A DNA stretch of 64,000 bases from Ricinus communis (lineage: Eukaryota; Streptophyta; Magnoliopsida; Malpighiales; Euphorbiaceae), in the NCBI RefSeq assembly GCF_019578655.1, contig NC_063258.1, positions 3,472,001 through 3,536,000 of the forward strand, given 5' to 3'. Below, piece after piece: positions 34,901-49,900 of this stretch (positions are counted from its first letter, which is position 1; each line of letters starts with the position of its first letter). The translations under genes were made by a program, and so were the position numbers. The notes beneath the pieces are model-generated. The model made no database searches. It saw nothing but the letters and a program-made list of their open reading frames with translations, and was not told the DNA's origin.

Positions 34901-37900
34901 TTAACCCCATCCCTTTTAGGTTCAACAGAGTTAAAAGTAAAAGAAAGAAATTATATTCCTTTTTATTATTAATTGATTTAAACAATCTTAATTTACTAAT
35001 AAATAATTTTTCATTTTAATTTTTTTAAAATATATTTTAAAAATGTCTAACCACAAGGCATTAATCATTACTCCTTATTTCATAGATATTAAGAAACAAA
35101 GTTAAGGGCTTAATAGTTAGACCTGTAACTATTACATCCTTAACTAAAACTCATCTAACTATTAACTCTTTTTTAACCCCAATTCAGATGCAATCTTAAT
35201 GGATAAGACCAATCTACTAACCAAATCCTTAAAATGGTGTGAATAAGAAAGAAAAATACAAGTAAAACAGAATGAAATAGGTAGACAATTAGGAGACTGC
35301 TATGTAGGTTTAATGTCGTTGAAAATCAACTTTCATCTACCCTCACCTTTTTACCCTTCCAAGATTGCCAAACCACCCTAGACTGAAGGACACACATTAT
35401 TGGCAGCGCCAGCATTTTCCTTCATTTTCTTTTCTTTCTTTCTTTTTTTTTTTTTTGTTAAAAAAGCATTTTATAAGGCTTCACGTCTCTTACATTCTTT
35501 CCAACACAAAAAAGGTTTACCATTATTGACCAAGTGACCAAACCACTAACACAGTCCTCGCCTATACCACATTTCACTTGGCTCTACCCATTTACAGACC
35601 TAACAGTGTGACAGTTTTCACCCTTATTCCTTATCTACATCTTTGCCTGCTATCCCATTTTTTTGCTTTACTTTCTCTTGGACTTTTCACTTCTAAGAAG
35701 AAATATTTTCATCCCAAACTTTGATAGATCTGTCCAATTGTTTCCTAGAGAAGATGGCAGGATTTTGTCTTAGATTTTATTGGAAAATGTCTTTTAAATC
35801 CATCTATACATTATATTCTTCAAATGAAATTCAGAAAGCTTAAGTTACAATAGTTGAGGTCTTTTTCTCTTTTCCCTTTTTATTTTCTTTTCAAGAAAGA
35901 TATTAATAGGATAAATATATTAAAAGTGATTAATGAAAAGTATTTTACCTAATATGGGCTTGGATTTGGCCGGCCTCCAGTACTATGTGGGTAGTCTTTT
36001 GGGAGGCTGACAGTAAACAAGGGATAAATAACTGGGTTTGGAGCAGGCTCAAGTAGAAGGTTTTAGATACAGGTAGTGCAATTTTAGTAGATATCCTACC
36101 AGTTATCCTTTGTACTTTGGAGAGGCCAAAGAGTGACCAAAATCTCAACGTTTATGTTTAATATCAAACCAAGCTATGGTCAGTTCATTTAATATTTCCC
36201 TTTTCAATTAATCTGTGCAGTACAAGTTCTGAAATTGTCGCTATGTAAACCATCTAAGCTTTTAAAATAAAAAAGAACATATAATTTAGATTTACTGAAT
36301 AATTGAAGTATTGAAAGTTACAAAAAAAAATCGATAAAGAGAATTAAAATATTCCAAGCACTCACCATAATTACCGTAAATGAAGCCTCACCAAACAAAA
36401 CATTAACAGAGAAACAAAAAAAAAAATAACTGTTTGAATTTCCAATTTTTTTTTCCATTTTCGCACAGGAGTCCATTATCACATTGCAAGTCTTCTTTGC
36501 AGATTCGATATAAACGAACAAAGAAAAAAATGCAAAGAATTATGCATGCGTCAATTTAATTCTAACTCTTCATGTTTAATAGATCACGTGTCTTCCAAAA
36601 GATCTTAACCGGCCATATTTAATGTTTGTCACAAAGGGTCATCAAACTGAAGTCACCTTTCCCTACCATCCCCCAAAGGAAGCATCATTACTCTTCTGAT
36701 CTTCAAATATTAGAGCAGTACAGCGATTGCTAGTATGCAAATTAAGTAATTTAAGTTTCACTAACTTGATAATATATCAGCTAATTCTAGGAAATCTATC
36801 TCATCCATCCAATAAATCTGTCTACAAAATTAGTAAATAAAAGAAATGGCCACCAAAATAGAGTGCTCAAGAAATAGGTTAAACCAACTACCTATTAAAA
36901 CAAAGACCAAAGAGATATCACTTAATATTAGACATAACATAATTTACCTTCATATGCTGGTTATTGAACTCCGCTTCACTATATGGGAGCAGCTGACGCA
37001 AGAGCCAACCACCATCCCACAATGTCTCTGCAGATATATCTGAGCGGCAAAAAAGACTGACCAACGCATCAAGCACCTAAAGAATAAATTTTTCAATCAA
37101 AGATGAATAAGAAATAGTGAACAAAATAGAACTCCTAATTCTGGAAAGCAAACCAAAGTTGAAGCATGTCCATTTAATCAACAAAATGAAAGAAGCAAAT
37201 AATGCTTTCATGACCATAAGAAATTATGTACAATCTAAGAATGCCCCATATGACTCCACAAAGAAAACGTACCTGATACCTATGCACACGAGGGCTCGTT
37301 CCCACCTCTGGAAAATAGCATAATCCTCCATACTGCTCCTGTTGAAAACAATTAAACAGAAAATGTAACATATAACTATATTATCATATGGAAGAACTTC
37401 TGACAAATTAAAGGTTTAAAACGATATGAATTTTGTGAAACTTCTTAAACTTTTTGGTGGTACTTTTTAAAAAATGTGAATGATCCAAGAAAATCTTTAT
37501 GACCTAGGTTTAACTGCATTTTAAGATCTTATTTCTGTTCAGATGTATCTATGCATCATTCTTATGGGACAATCAAACGACTAAAAGGAGATTGTAGTTT
37601 TAATAAAATGCTCCTAATTTGTGAAAATGGACGATGTTGAAATCAGTTAGCTGGTAAGATGTAAAATCCGTCCAGAGTGACATATATTTATTCATATTGA
37701 ACACCAAACTATAAGAGCCTCGAGCCTGAAAAGGTTAAAACATACTAAAAAGCAAAATGCTGGAGTAATCAACCTACAGGAGTACAAGCATTGTTATGAT
37801 TGTTGGAATATAGAAAAAGGGGCAATATTTAGAGCAAAGTTACCTAGATTATCCTCACCCTTATACATAGAACGACAATGGGAACAGACCACATACTTGA

Positions 37901-40900
37901 CTAGAAATATGGGATGTTGGGGACTTGACAGAGGATCCTTAAAACTGTATAGTAGGGACAAAATTTGATTGTCCATAATGTAATAAACTCCATACTATTG
38001 TGTATTTGATGTAAAATATGCAAATTGTCCACAATGAAATACATTGTTTAAAGTTGCATATCTTGAAATTTTAAAAAATAGCAAACTAAATGAAAGATAG
38101 AGACAACCAACGTACATATATCTAAAAGTGTAATTACTCAGTTTCAGTTAAAGATGTAACGTGAAATAATCCAATGCTATCAAAATCATCCAAGTCTAAG
38201 AGTTTGTAGCATAATGATAACTAGATCATATAAAATGACTAAAATTGTTTGATCCTTAGTTCATAACTTTTTGGATGTCAGACCACTAATTTTAACATTC
38301 TTTAATGATGCATAAATACCAATCATGAAATTCAAATTGCAAATTGCTAGAGCTAGTTACACGTAACACTGAAAACAAAAAAAAAAAAAAAAAAAAAAAA
38401 GGAAAATGAGGAAATGCTATATTGCCTTCAATTTTTGTAGATAGCTGTCAAGCTCACTACTGAAAGCGTATCTACTAGAGCCAAGTTCTGAAGCAAAAAG
38501 TTGATCTTCACCCGAACCCTCACCAACCAATGCTTGCTGCAAAAGAAGCAATACATGATTCCATGGGCAATTAACATATTAGATATTTTCAGAATGTTCT
38601 TTCAGAGAAAGAGATATTATCAATCACAATTTGGTACAGAAAATAGATAAAAGAGATTTCAATATTTGATCAATTGATAAGGGTTAATAAACACAAGCAT
38701 GCCAACACAACAATGTGAAAAATTGTCACAAGCCATCACTAGAGATGACAGTCTCTGACCCAAACTTGGAAACCCAATCTAACTCGCCTGAAACCCAACC
38801 TGCCAAACCTAAATTTTAATAAAAGATTAAAGCCCCGAACCCAAAATGACCAAAAACATATATATAATAATCTTTTACTACTAATTTCTAAGTTAATTTT
38901 ATTTTAATTTATGATTTTTTTTAAATTTTCATCTCCAAGTCGCTAATCTTTTAAAATGTTGCTTTATGGATTTTTGAAGTATTAAATATATAATTAGTTT
39001 GAATATAAAAACATATCACATAAACAAGAAACCATTAACAAAAAGTCAAATAAAAAAATTTAAGTTTGGAAATAGATTCTTTGCATTTGTTATATTATAA
39101 TTTAGTTTTATTGGTTTCAAGAATTTTAGGGAAAAAAAAAAGTTATAATAAAGTAGGCGTTGCGTAGTAAGTATAATGAGTTAATTTGATTAAATGTTCA
39201 TAAACATATTAATTATCAATATATAGAATTAACATTGATAATTAATTATATTAAAAACTTTATTATATGTTAAGTTGATAAATAATTTGTTAATTAATTA
39301 ACTGTTAATTAATTAATTAATTAATTATTCATTAATCAACAAATTAATTGACTGCAAGCATCTTCAATACACTCTTTATATATGTCAAACTCTTTACTTT
39401 AAAAAATGATATCATAAAATGACATTTCAATGCACTCTTTATTCTTTAAATATAAAATAAAAAGTTGATTTGGCTCTTTATATATGGAGAACTAAAGTTC
39501 ACTCTCTACTTTATATTTAATAAATGCATTACGAATTTCTATGACATGATTAATTGATATTTAATTCTTGTTTCCTATTGATAAAAATTAAAAAGAAAAT
39601 AAAAAAAAATCAAACTATTAATGCTTATGGAAACAAAAGCAAAATAAAGAATAAAATATAAAGGGTCTATTGAACTCAAATAAAATGTTTTACTCTTTAT
39701 ATTTTCATATTCCTCAAGATACTCTTTAACTAAAGAGCACCATTGGAGATGCTCTAATAATTCGTTTAGTTACTAGATCTCTATGATCGCAAGATTGTTA
39801 AATTTGTAGGTGTTACTATATAAATTTATGAGATAAAAAAGCAAAACAAAATAAGTTAACTTAAAAACCTAACCAAAACTCAATAAGTTAATTCAAAACC
39901 AACTCAAAATTTGAGGTAACTCGGGCTAGAGGTTATCCTAACCCGACTTGACCCAAGCCGGTGATAATCCGAACCCAAAAAAGACATGCTCCTAGAAGAT
40001 CTGTACTCGACCAAACATGAATCCAAGCTCGAAATGAGCAATACCCAAAATGACCCAAACCCCAGAATCTGAAATTATCAGACCCAAAATAATTCAAAAC
40101 TCAGAACGATCTTATCCAAACATGATTCTATCCACCAATTTTCCATCTCTAGCCATGATTACGACCCATTCCAAAATTGATGTTAAATAACAGAGTTGGA
40201 TGCCCAAAAAACACATATCTTCAAAATATAGTCTTTCTTACCAAATTGAAAAGTTAATGATTTTCTCAAAATTGAGAAATCATTATTGGTGAGACAATTT
40301 TAATTACCGAACATCCATATTAGATTTTCAAAAGTATTTGGGAGTCCGACATATTGACACATTGAATATATACCAAATATGAACATATTACCAATACTTC
40401 AAAGGCTTGTGATTAAAATTTATGATTGTTAAAAAGTACCATTTAATATTCAGATTCTTGGTAGCAACAATATGAGATATTTATCAGCACTCAGAGCGAC
40501 GACAGCAATATATGCTCGGAAATACTAATGTCAAAATTCATGAGATGAATTTCTACAACTTACCAGTAATAGTTTCTTATGTTGCTTACGCTGAGGCAGA
40601 ATGCCAAGAGCATCTAGCATTGTTTCGTCTAATTCTACAAAAGAGAATATTTAATGAGATGATAATACAGAATCAATATGAACATAACTGAATTGAATAA
40701 CCCCAGTATTAAAACCTTTTGTTTGCAACAGTGTTGCTAGCACACTTAAAGAGCCCATAACTTGTAGGTCATCACCATTGGTTATGTAAGAAAGCAAGGC
40801 ATCCCTATAAATATCACAAGCACCATCATAAGAATTACAAATGGCAGACATGAAAAAAATGATTATATGCTCCCAATAAATAGTATGACAAAATATCTTA

Positions 40901-43900
40901 AAGTTAGCACATAAAAAAATGCAAGTCATATGGATAAAGACACGAGAACACACGAAGCAGTAGAGTGAGATAAAACACTACAAATAACAACCTCTGGTTA
41001 TGGATCAGTATTACTTGTTTAGTGGAAGGAAAATAATTAAAAAAAAAAAAGGCATAAAGCCTCGATCAGTAGAGTGAAAACACAACATTTTCATTGACTT
41101 TTTATTGATGTTGAATATAGCAATATTCCAAAGAATATATTTTGCACAAAACAAGAAAATGCAGGAAAGGCTGAGAGAAAAGAATAGAGGATTATAACAA
41201 AGAGGCAATTCTCCCAAGTGATAGTAATTCCATGGCAATGCCAGTGATGAAACACTTCAATGGCCTTTCGGTGCTCCTCTTGAGGCTTGTTAACTGTGGA
41301 ACAAGAAGTCAAGCCTCACATGAAAGACTTGTTTGTACCATCTAACTCACAGCAAGAAGAAAAAATGGTGCACAGATCTTATTGTTATGACATAATTCCC
41401 TTCAAGATTTTATAAGCTTCTTATTAAATGTGCTACTTTATGGAACCACAGCTACTGTTTTCATATATACGAATGTGAAACTTGTTCATTATAGTGAAGC
41501 AAACTTAATGAATGGCCCCATTTCAATCATTGCTTCTTTTTATAAAAAAATTGTGTGAAAAATAAAATGGTAGGAAATTATTAGGCAAGGATATTGTCTT
41601 AATTCAATAACCCATTTCATTTAAAATTTTATTATCACATAACATTACTTTCTTTTTCAATCACTACAAGTTATGTTGCTCCAACTTTTCATCTCAACAC
41701 ATCCATGTCAAATAATGGATACCTAAAACAGGAACAGGTACTTGGGTATGATCCTTCAAATGTAGGAAAAAGTGCACAATTTTCTACATGCCTAATACAT
41801 GAATATGTACCCAATGCCTTTTCCCAAGTCTAAATAAAAACATCAATTTCCCGTGAACTTCATTTCATGCCTCCCTCTAGGTATTCCCCACAGAAAACCT
41901 AATGTTGTCTTCTTTTACCATAAGAAAAGTAAACATTCTGCAAGTTATTCACATATACAATGGATTAGCCAAGTAACTACTGTGTACTTATTATGTATTA
42001 GATATACTCAAAATTTAAAAGATATCTTTCCTTCTTTAATAGCTAGGAAAATATGATATTATTTTGTATAACTTTTACTATTCTATTTTTTTTTCCTTGG
42101 CTAGTTTATTCTTCCTATTACTTAGAAGTTGATTCCTTGTAAGGATCTAGATACACTTGTATATATTAGGGTTTTTCTCCCTTACAGAAATATAATACAA
42201 TTAGAACTTTTTCTGTTTATGGTATCAAAGCCCACCTAGGGTTTCTTTATGCAGACACATCTTGGCCTTTATCGCCCTTGTCTTATTGTGTTGCTAGTTT
42301 TTTGGCCTTCATCCCCACTATTGCTCAAAGATGTCTGACATCTCTGAAACAAAATCAACTCATGCTGCCCCGCAAACTACGTTGCTTGAATCAGCAAACA
42401 ACCCCTCTTCTAAAGACGTCAGAATTTAAGGTTTCGTTTAGATGGCAAGAATTACTTGCAATGGGCCAGAATTGTGAAACTTGCTCTCAAAGGGAAGGAT
42501 AAACTCAATCACATTGTTGGAGAAGGACCAAGCACTGAAGATCCCAAATTCAAAGCATGGGATATGGAAGACACTGCAATTTTATGTTTCTTCAATCTGC
42601 TAAGTGTGGGAGACTGTGCACGGTACCTATTCCAAGGATCAAGATGCTTCAATGATGTATGAGATCTGGACTAAGATTGTTAATACCAAACAAGGTAATC
42701 TTTCAATTACAGAATATTAAAATGTGATAACTAGTCTGTGGCAGGAGATGGATTTGTATCAGAATTTGAAACTGAGTTCGGCTGACGATACCCAAATACT
42801 ACTCCAAGATAGAGAAAGGAACCGAGTGTCTGATTTTTTGGTGGGCCTAAATGCTGAATTTGATCAGGTTAGGATCCAAATTCTTGGTAAGGACAAATTG
42901 CTACGCTAAATGAAACTTTTTCCACTGTTCGAGGGGAAGAGAACCAGTGATTGGTGACGCTAGATGCTCATTCCTCAGCTGTTGGTTCTGCTATAGCAGT
43001 AGTTAGAGGCAATGATGGACATGGCAGACAGAGGATTGAGAATTAAGGGGGAACCAACCAAAGGATCCTCTCATGATGATCTCTAGTACACTCATTGTAA
43101 AAAACTGCTCCACATAAGAGATACCTGCTTCAAGTTGCATGGAAAAGAACAAGTATGGAGCAGAATTAAAAATCAAAGAGATCAATCAAATTTGATAAAA
43201 CAAGAGGCAAATCCACAAGAATCCTCTAATGAAGACAAAGGATTATTCAAAGGATTCAATGATGAGGAGACTAAAAAACTAAAGAGTTTCTTGGAGACCT
43301 TATCGTCCAGCTCGTGCTCATTGGCTCAATCAAGTAAAGGTATGATCACTGCTTGTTTTAATGAAAATAATACAGGTATCTCAGACTCTTGGATAGTTGA
43401 TTCAGGTGCAACTGATCACCAGACCTCTAGCTCTAGTATTTCTTTATACGTATAAACCTTGTCTTAATCAGAAATCAATTTCTGTTGCTGACGAAAAACA
43501 CTTGCTAGTTGCTAGTGAGGATAAAATATCACTTTGCCATCTTTTGTATCTTTAAAAAATGCTCTTCATGTACCTAATCCCACATCCAGCCTTATCTCTA
43601 TCCATCAAATTACTAAATCCCTAAACAAAAAGAATGTCAGCAGGTTTTTAATTGTTCTTCTACCCCCCTCCCCCTTTTTCTTTACTCAAAAATATGTTTC
43701 CATCTTTGTTTCGAAACGTTGAAGTTAGTATTTCCATTGTGAAGTTTGTGAACTTGCTAAGCACCATCCAGTGCCATTTCCAGTTGTTAACAAAAGTTAT
43801 TTTCAACCATTTTCTTTGATCCATACTGAAGTTTGGGGCCCTTCCAACATTCCAAATGCTAATGGGGCTTGTTGGCTCATCTCTTTCATAGATGATTATA

Positions 43901-46900
43901 CTAAAGTTACTTGGCTTTATCTTATGAAAGACAAATCTGAAGTTTGTTCCACTATTCCTTCGTTTCATCAATTACTTCACACTCCGTTTAGTGTTTCATT
44001 CAAAAGAATAAGATCTGATCATGCCAAAGCAAATTTTAATGAAACTCTTTTAACTCTTTTTTTGACAAAGCAATAGTTTCACGAGTCTTCATGTGTCCAT
44101 ACCCCACAACAAAATGGAATTGCCGAGTGTAAAAATCGACATCTTCTCAATGTCACTCGATCTCTTCTTTTTCAAATGAATGTACCTAGATGTTTTTGGG
44201 CTGAAGTAGTGCTTACTGCTACATTTCTTATCAGTAAGGTTCCTTCTCGTTCTCTTCACAATAAGAGTCCCATCCATATTCTCTCTAAATTTTTTCCTCA
44301 ATTTCTGTCTCATGGATTTCCTACTCCAAAAGTATTTGGACGTGTTGCCTTTGCTGCAAATGTTATCATCCACCTTCTAAGAAATCCTATCTCCATGCAT
44401 GTTACATTTTGTGAATCAATTCCTTATTTTTCAGTACCTAACTCTCATCATCAGGTGGAGAGTGAGAATGTCGATGGTAGAGATCGCTTAGGGTCTTTCA
44501 ACTCTATTCTTCTTCTTGAGTCACCATCCATGTCTAGCTCTTTTTTCCATCAAGTCAAACAAGCACTGATCCACCATTAGCATCCATAACATCAATTTCT
44601 TCAAATACTGAATCCTAACCCTCTATAGAACTGATTGTTGCCATTAAAGAACAAAGAAGACCAATTGAGCTAAACACAAAAAAATGGAAGGAACCGCCTT
44701 TAACTTACTCAAGGAAGGAAAAGGTTGAATCAACCGCAAAGCAAACCCAATCATGAGAACCAGTTCCGACGACCGAGGTAATTTTCCTATTTTTTCTTCT
44801 AATACTTGTGATGACTTGGACTTGCCTATAGCTCATAGAAAAGGAACTAGGAGTTGTACATAACATCCTATTTCTCACTTTCTCTTATCACAAACCTTCA
44901 CCTAGACACAAAGCCTTTCTCATATCTATCAACTCAATAGAAATTCCGAGAACTGTACAAGATGCATTGAATGACAAGAATTGGACTCAAGCCATGAAAG
45001 AGGAAATGAGTGCCTTGGACAAAAATAAAACATGGGACATTGTTGATAAACTAAAAGGAGTAAAGCTGGTTGGTTGCAAGTGGGTGTTTACTTTGAAATA
45101 TAGGGCTGATGGGTCACTTGAGAGGTACAAGGCAAGATTAGTTGTCAAAAGGTATACTAAAAAATATGGGATAAACAACTTGGAGACTTTTGCACCTGTG
45201 GCCAAGATGAACACAGTCAAAACTCTATCAGCATTGGCAGCACATTTTAGTTAGTCTCCTGATTTGATGTTAAAAGTGCATTTCTGCATGGAAAATTGGA
45301 AGAGGTATTTATGGAGTCGCATTGAAAACAAGGTTTGTCGTCTTAAAAGGCTCTCTATGGCCTAAAATAATCACCACGTGCTTGGTTTAAAAGGTTTACA
45401 AAGGCTATGCAAAGAATGAATTATGGACAAAGTAGAGGAGACCATACTCTTTTTATCAAGCAATCAGCCCAAGGATAAGTATGGCTCTCTTTGTATGTGT
45501 GGATGACATAATTGTCACTAGATATAACTTGGTTGACAGAGCAAAGCTAAAAGAAGAGTTGGCTCAAGAATTTGAAATCAAAGATCTTGGAAGATTAAAG
45601 TATCTCTTGGGTATCGAGGTAGCTTACTCAAAAGAATGGATATTTCTTTCCCAAAGAAAATATGTTCTAGATTTACTTAAAGGAACCGGTTGTCTTGGAA
45701 ATAAAACCAATTGATACACCTATTGAGTGAGACCACCACTTGAAAGAAAGAGGAGGACTCAGTTGAGAAAGGTAGATACCAAAGGTTAATGGAAAGATTA
45801 ATTTATTTGTCTCATACAAGTCCTGATATCACCTATGCAGTTAGTGTAGTCAGTAAATTTATGCATGATTAAGGGGAAGAGCATATGCAAGCTGTTCAAG
45901 GAATTATTCACTACTTGAAGTCTACACCTGGAAATGGAATTCTGTTTCAGAAAAATAATGAGCTAATGGTCAAAGCCTATACAGATGCAGATTACGGAGG
46001 GTCATTGACTAATAGAAGATCAACTACAGGTTATTGCACATTCCTTGGAAATAATCTTGTGACTTAGAGAAGTAAAAAACAAGATGTGGTGTCAAGATCA
46101 AGTGCCAAAGCTGAATTTACGGCCATGGCACTTGGAATATGTGAACTACTATAGATTAAAAGGGATGGAACTAGGAAGTTGTGCTGTGATAATCAATCTA
46201 CAATCAACATGGCACATAACCCGGTTCAGCATGATAGAAGCAAGCATGTGGAAATAGACAAACACTTTATAAAGGAAAAGCTTAAAGCTGGTCTTATAGT
46301 ATCCCCTACATTCGATCAGAAGAACAAATTGCAGATATGTTGACTAAGGGTTTGTCTACTTGGAAATTCCGAGAATTAACTAGCAAGTTGGAATGCAGGG
46401 ACATTTATTCACCAACTTGAGGGGGACTGTTAAATATTCTCAGAATCTAAATGATATCTTTCCTTCTTTAATAGCTAGGAAATTATATTATTATTTTGTA
46501 TATTTTTTTCTATTCTGTTTTATTTATTTCCTAGGCTAGTTTATTCTTCCTATTATTTAGGAGTTGATTCCTTGTAAAGATCTAGATACATTTGTACATA
46601 TTACGGCTTGTTTCCCTAACAGAAATATAATACAATTATAACTTTTTCTGTTCATTATGAAATTCTCTACACAACCTAGCTGTCACTCAATTGCCACTAA
46701 CTTTGTAATCAGCTAGAGAGAGAGATTTGAGCTCCATTAGGTTTGCAATTGGGCATTCGAACTGCCATGCTAGTATTACTTAATATTCATATTTCAACAT
46801 TTCATATGGCGAAGGCATAGTTTTCTTTTTTCTTTCAAATAAAAACCCATTGGCGCCAAGCATGAGGGAATGCTAAACGTTTGGTAATTTTTCCTCCAAC

Positions 46901-49900
46901 TAGGATAAAAGATGCCATTGAAGCAGCTAATCCCACGCATAATGTTTGTACATCTGATCGCACAAATTGCATAGTATCATAAATAGCTATTCCGGAAGTA
47001 CGACTTCCAGAAACTGGGCATTGTGATTATCAATAACCACCGAAGTAACATTGTTATAATCTCTTAAAGCAATTTAGCAGTTTGCTAAATAACCCAATTT
47101 TAGTTTAAACTTCAGCCATACCGTCTCACAACTTCTTTGATTAGAAATAACTTCTCAATTATCCAAAAAGAGTACCTATTTCTCCAAACTCAAAATTCAG
47201 GGAAGCCTTTTCTATAAAGGAATTTGTTTCTCATTCCCATTGCTATTTTAAGGGCATTAACCATGACAATATAGGTTTTATCTCATTATCATCATAAATG
47301 TGTTTAAGGCAGAACAGTTCATAGAGGCTCTAGCAAAGCCAATCAGCAGTAAACATTAGGATGCAGGTCTCTCAGATTAGAAATGCCGTGGCCATCCAAC
47401 CAGAACAACTGACAAGGCCAAGAATAAATTCCAGCCTGAAGGACAAATCTGTTGCCAAAAGTCAGCAGGACTTCTGGGGGGGAGGGGGGAAACACTATAG
47501 CACAAAACTTAGCAACAAAGGAAAGAAGAATAATGCTACTCATTCAGTAAAACGTAGCTTTGGGTGGGCTTGCGACACAATGCCATAAGGAAAGAAAATA
47601 ACTACAACACAAAACTTAGCAACTACAGACAGAAAACACCATGAATGTGATGAGAAATATGTGATGAAATTTACCTCAAGCTCCTGTGTGAACTACTACA
47701 ATCATTTTGCATGACAGCATCTTCAGGATTAACGTGTGAAGAACTAGTCGAGTTTGGCAAAGTCACTTTCAGACAACCATCAACCTTACCCGTACTATCA
47801 CTTTCCAACTTTAGGGTGTCATTCATGTTACTGTGATCAGACACATGACCATTAAGCTTAGCTTCGGTTTTTGGAATGAAGAGCTCTGGTGGACAGAAGA
47901 GAGCAGTTGCAATCGTATTTGCCAAATCCTTCATTTTAACTATGCGTAAGATGGAACAAAGTAGATAAAGAGAAGTGATAGCATCAATCTGTTTTTCCTG
48001 GATATACAAGCTACAGAAGTTAAGTAAGAACAAAGCATAATATATAATCAAAAGGTGCATGAAAAGACTGGTAATGAAAGCCATGTAGGGCAGGAAAAAA
48101 TTAATGAATGAATGAAAGCATGCAAAAGGATTAAGATCATTACATTAACAGTGTCCAAGCGCAAAGATGGAAGAAGCAATGGAAGTATCAAAACTTGCAA
48201 CATGTCATCTGTTATTAACCTTCCAACATCAGGAATCCCAGCAGAAATAACGTCACTGAAATAGTAGAGCTTGTCCTCAATTTCATCCACTGCGGCAAGA
48301 ATCGCTGTTGTTGCATCTGTGTCTGGATTTCTGTCTCAGAAATCAAATGATAACATTTTGGAGTTATTTTGAAACACTTTCAACTCATTTTTATAATAAG
48401 TTTAACAATCCCAACTCTTACTTTAGAGCTTCAGAGACCAATCCGTTTAGATCAATGCATTGCTTCCGAAAAAATGTCACCAAGTTTGAAAAATAATCAG
48501 AATGAGGAGCTTTGGCAACAAATCTATTCACAGATTCATCTCCGACTGAAAACAAGGACAGTAGAAATTAAAACTTACTGCATTAAGAGACAAATAAACA
48601 GGAGTAGAAAGTAACTCACCATGATAAACATTTAATGTCAAAGCACGTACTGCAGTCCGAACCATACTCTCTTCATGGAAAGCAAACCGTATTGCCTCAA
48701 CATAAAGTGGAAAAGAAACTACTTCTTCCTACATGCACAGCAAAGTAAAGAATTTGTAGCAATGTGAAACAAGAAGAAATTTCATAACAAGTTCCTAAAG
48801 TATATGCATTTCAACGGAACTGCAAAGTTGATGAAACATGATTAGGATGGACAAAGAAAAATCTAGGCATCAATCAATGCACTGGTTAGAATACCCATAA
48901 CAGCGATTGTCAGACAACAACTAAAACCTAAATAAAATTAGTATCATACAAGCAACTTGCTAATCTGTTATTTGGTCAAATTGAATCAACAACAGGAATG
49001 AAAAACAAAAATACTTAGAAAGAACGCTATAAGATGGCTGCATAACAAGTCTTCCTTCAGCAGCATGTATAGAAAAATTATAAAATTCTTTAGAATAATT
49101 TCAAGGTCCATTAAGAAAATCATAGGCAAGATAAAATAAAAAACTAGCTAGATTCATACACAAAAAAATAAAAAAGAGAAGAAACAGAACAATTGATTTA
49201 ATTTTCATGGAGTAACAGAGACAGTACATAAAAGACAAACTTACATTTTGAGTCTTAACAAGTAGAGAAATAGTATTCTTGTTCAACTTTCCACTTATTG
49301 CTCTTCATGAACCAGAAAACATGCCATTGAAAGTTCACAAAATTGCCATCAGTGATCAAGCATCAAAACATAGATGTATATGGAAATGATTGATTGCTTA
49401 TCAGAAGAACTTACATCATAGAAAACATACCTTAAGAATGAAATGTAGTAAGACAACAGCTCCTCATTGCGAAAGTCAAATGAGTAAGTAATTAAGAAGT
49501 TAATGTGTTCATTGCTAAACATGTAATCTGCAAGATTTTCCAAACTTTCTTTGAGCCTATAAGTTTGCTTGGGAACAGAAATAAAAAATGCAAACTGGCT
49601 TACTCAAGGAAGTTTGGTCCAGAAACCAACTTACATATTGCATGTTCAGATTTAAGATTCTGAATCATAATGCTCATTGTCTGCAGTAATTGAAGTGAAA
49701 CAGTCACCGCTCTGCTAATCTTTAGTATTCGTACAAACTCCCCCATGACTTGCTTCTCCATAAAATATCTAGAGAAATCAAGAAGTCATAAACTATTCAA
49801 CCTTGAACCTCAAATATGAAAACCATATATCAAGTATTAAGAGGTCTCACTCAAAGAAGTTTGAGTCATGCTGATCACCATAAGTTATCAACTCTGCTAT

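Larger units (their letters stand above)
41996..46654 (+). mobile_element. Ty1/copia element 2 in GFS9 intron 10, antisense to the gene
   Basis: A 4659-bp element with LTRs 41996-42219 (224 bp) and 46428-46654 (227 bp) and a perfect 5-bp TSD TTATG (41991-41995 and 46655-46659). The left LTR begins TA where the right has TG, and aligns without gaps over its first 30 bases. The primer site TGGTATCAAAGCC is at 42220-42232 and the polypurine tract GAGGGGGA is at 46419-46426. Domain order and LTR length place it in copia, but its LTR and protein sequences differ clearly from the element at 14581, so it is another family. All genes are broken. Confidence 0.92.

Noticed and set aside
34780..35215. 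Possible MITE around the palindrome AAGGGTTAACCCTT
   Set aside because: The right-hand end is only loosely similar to the reverse complement of the left, and no TSD was visible. Common TTAACC/GGTTAA words in AT-rich DNA can explain it.
41011..41312. Minus-strand frames in GFS9 intron 10 considered as an extra exon
   Set aside because: The exon at 47675-47997 joins exon 40716-40804 directly in phase with conserved sequence. The candidate has no family similarity and would break continuity.
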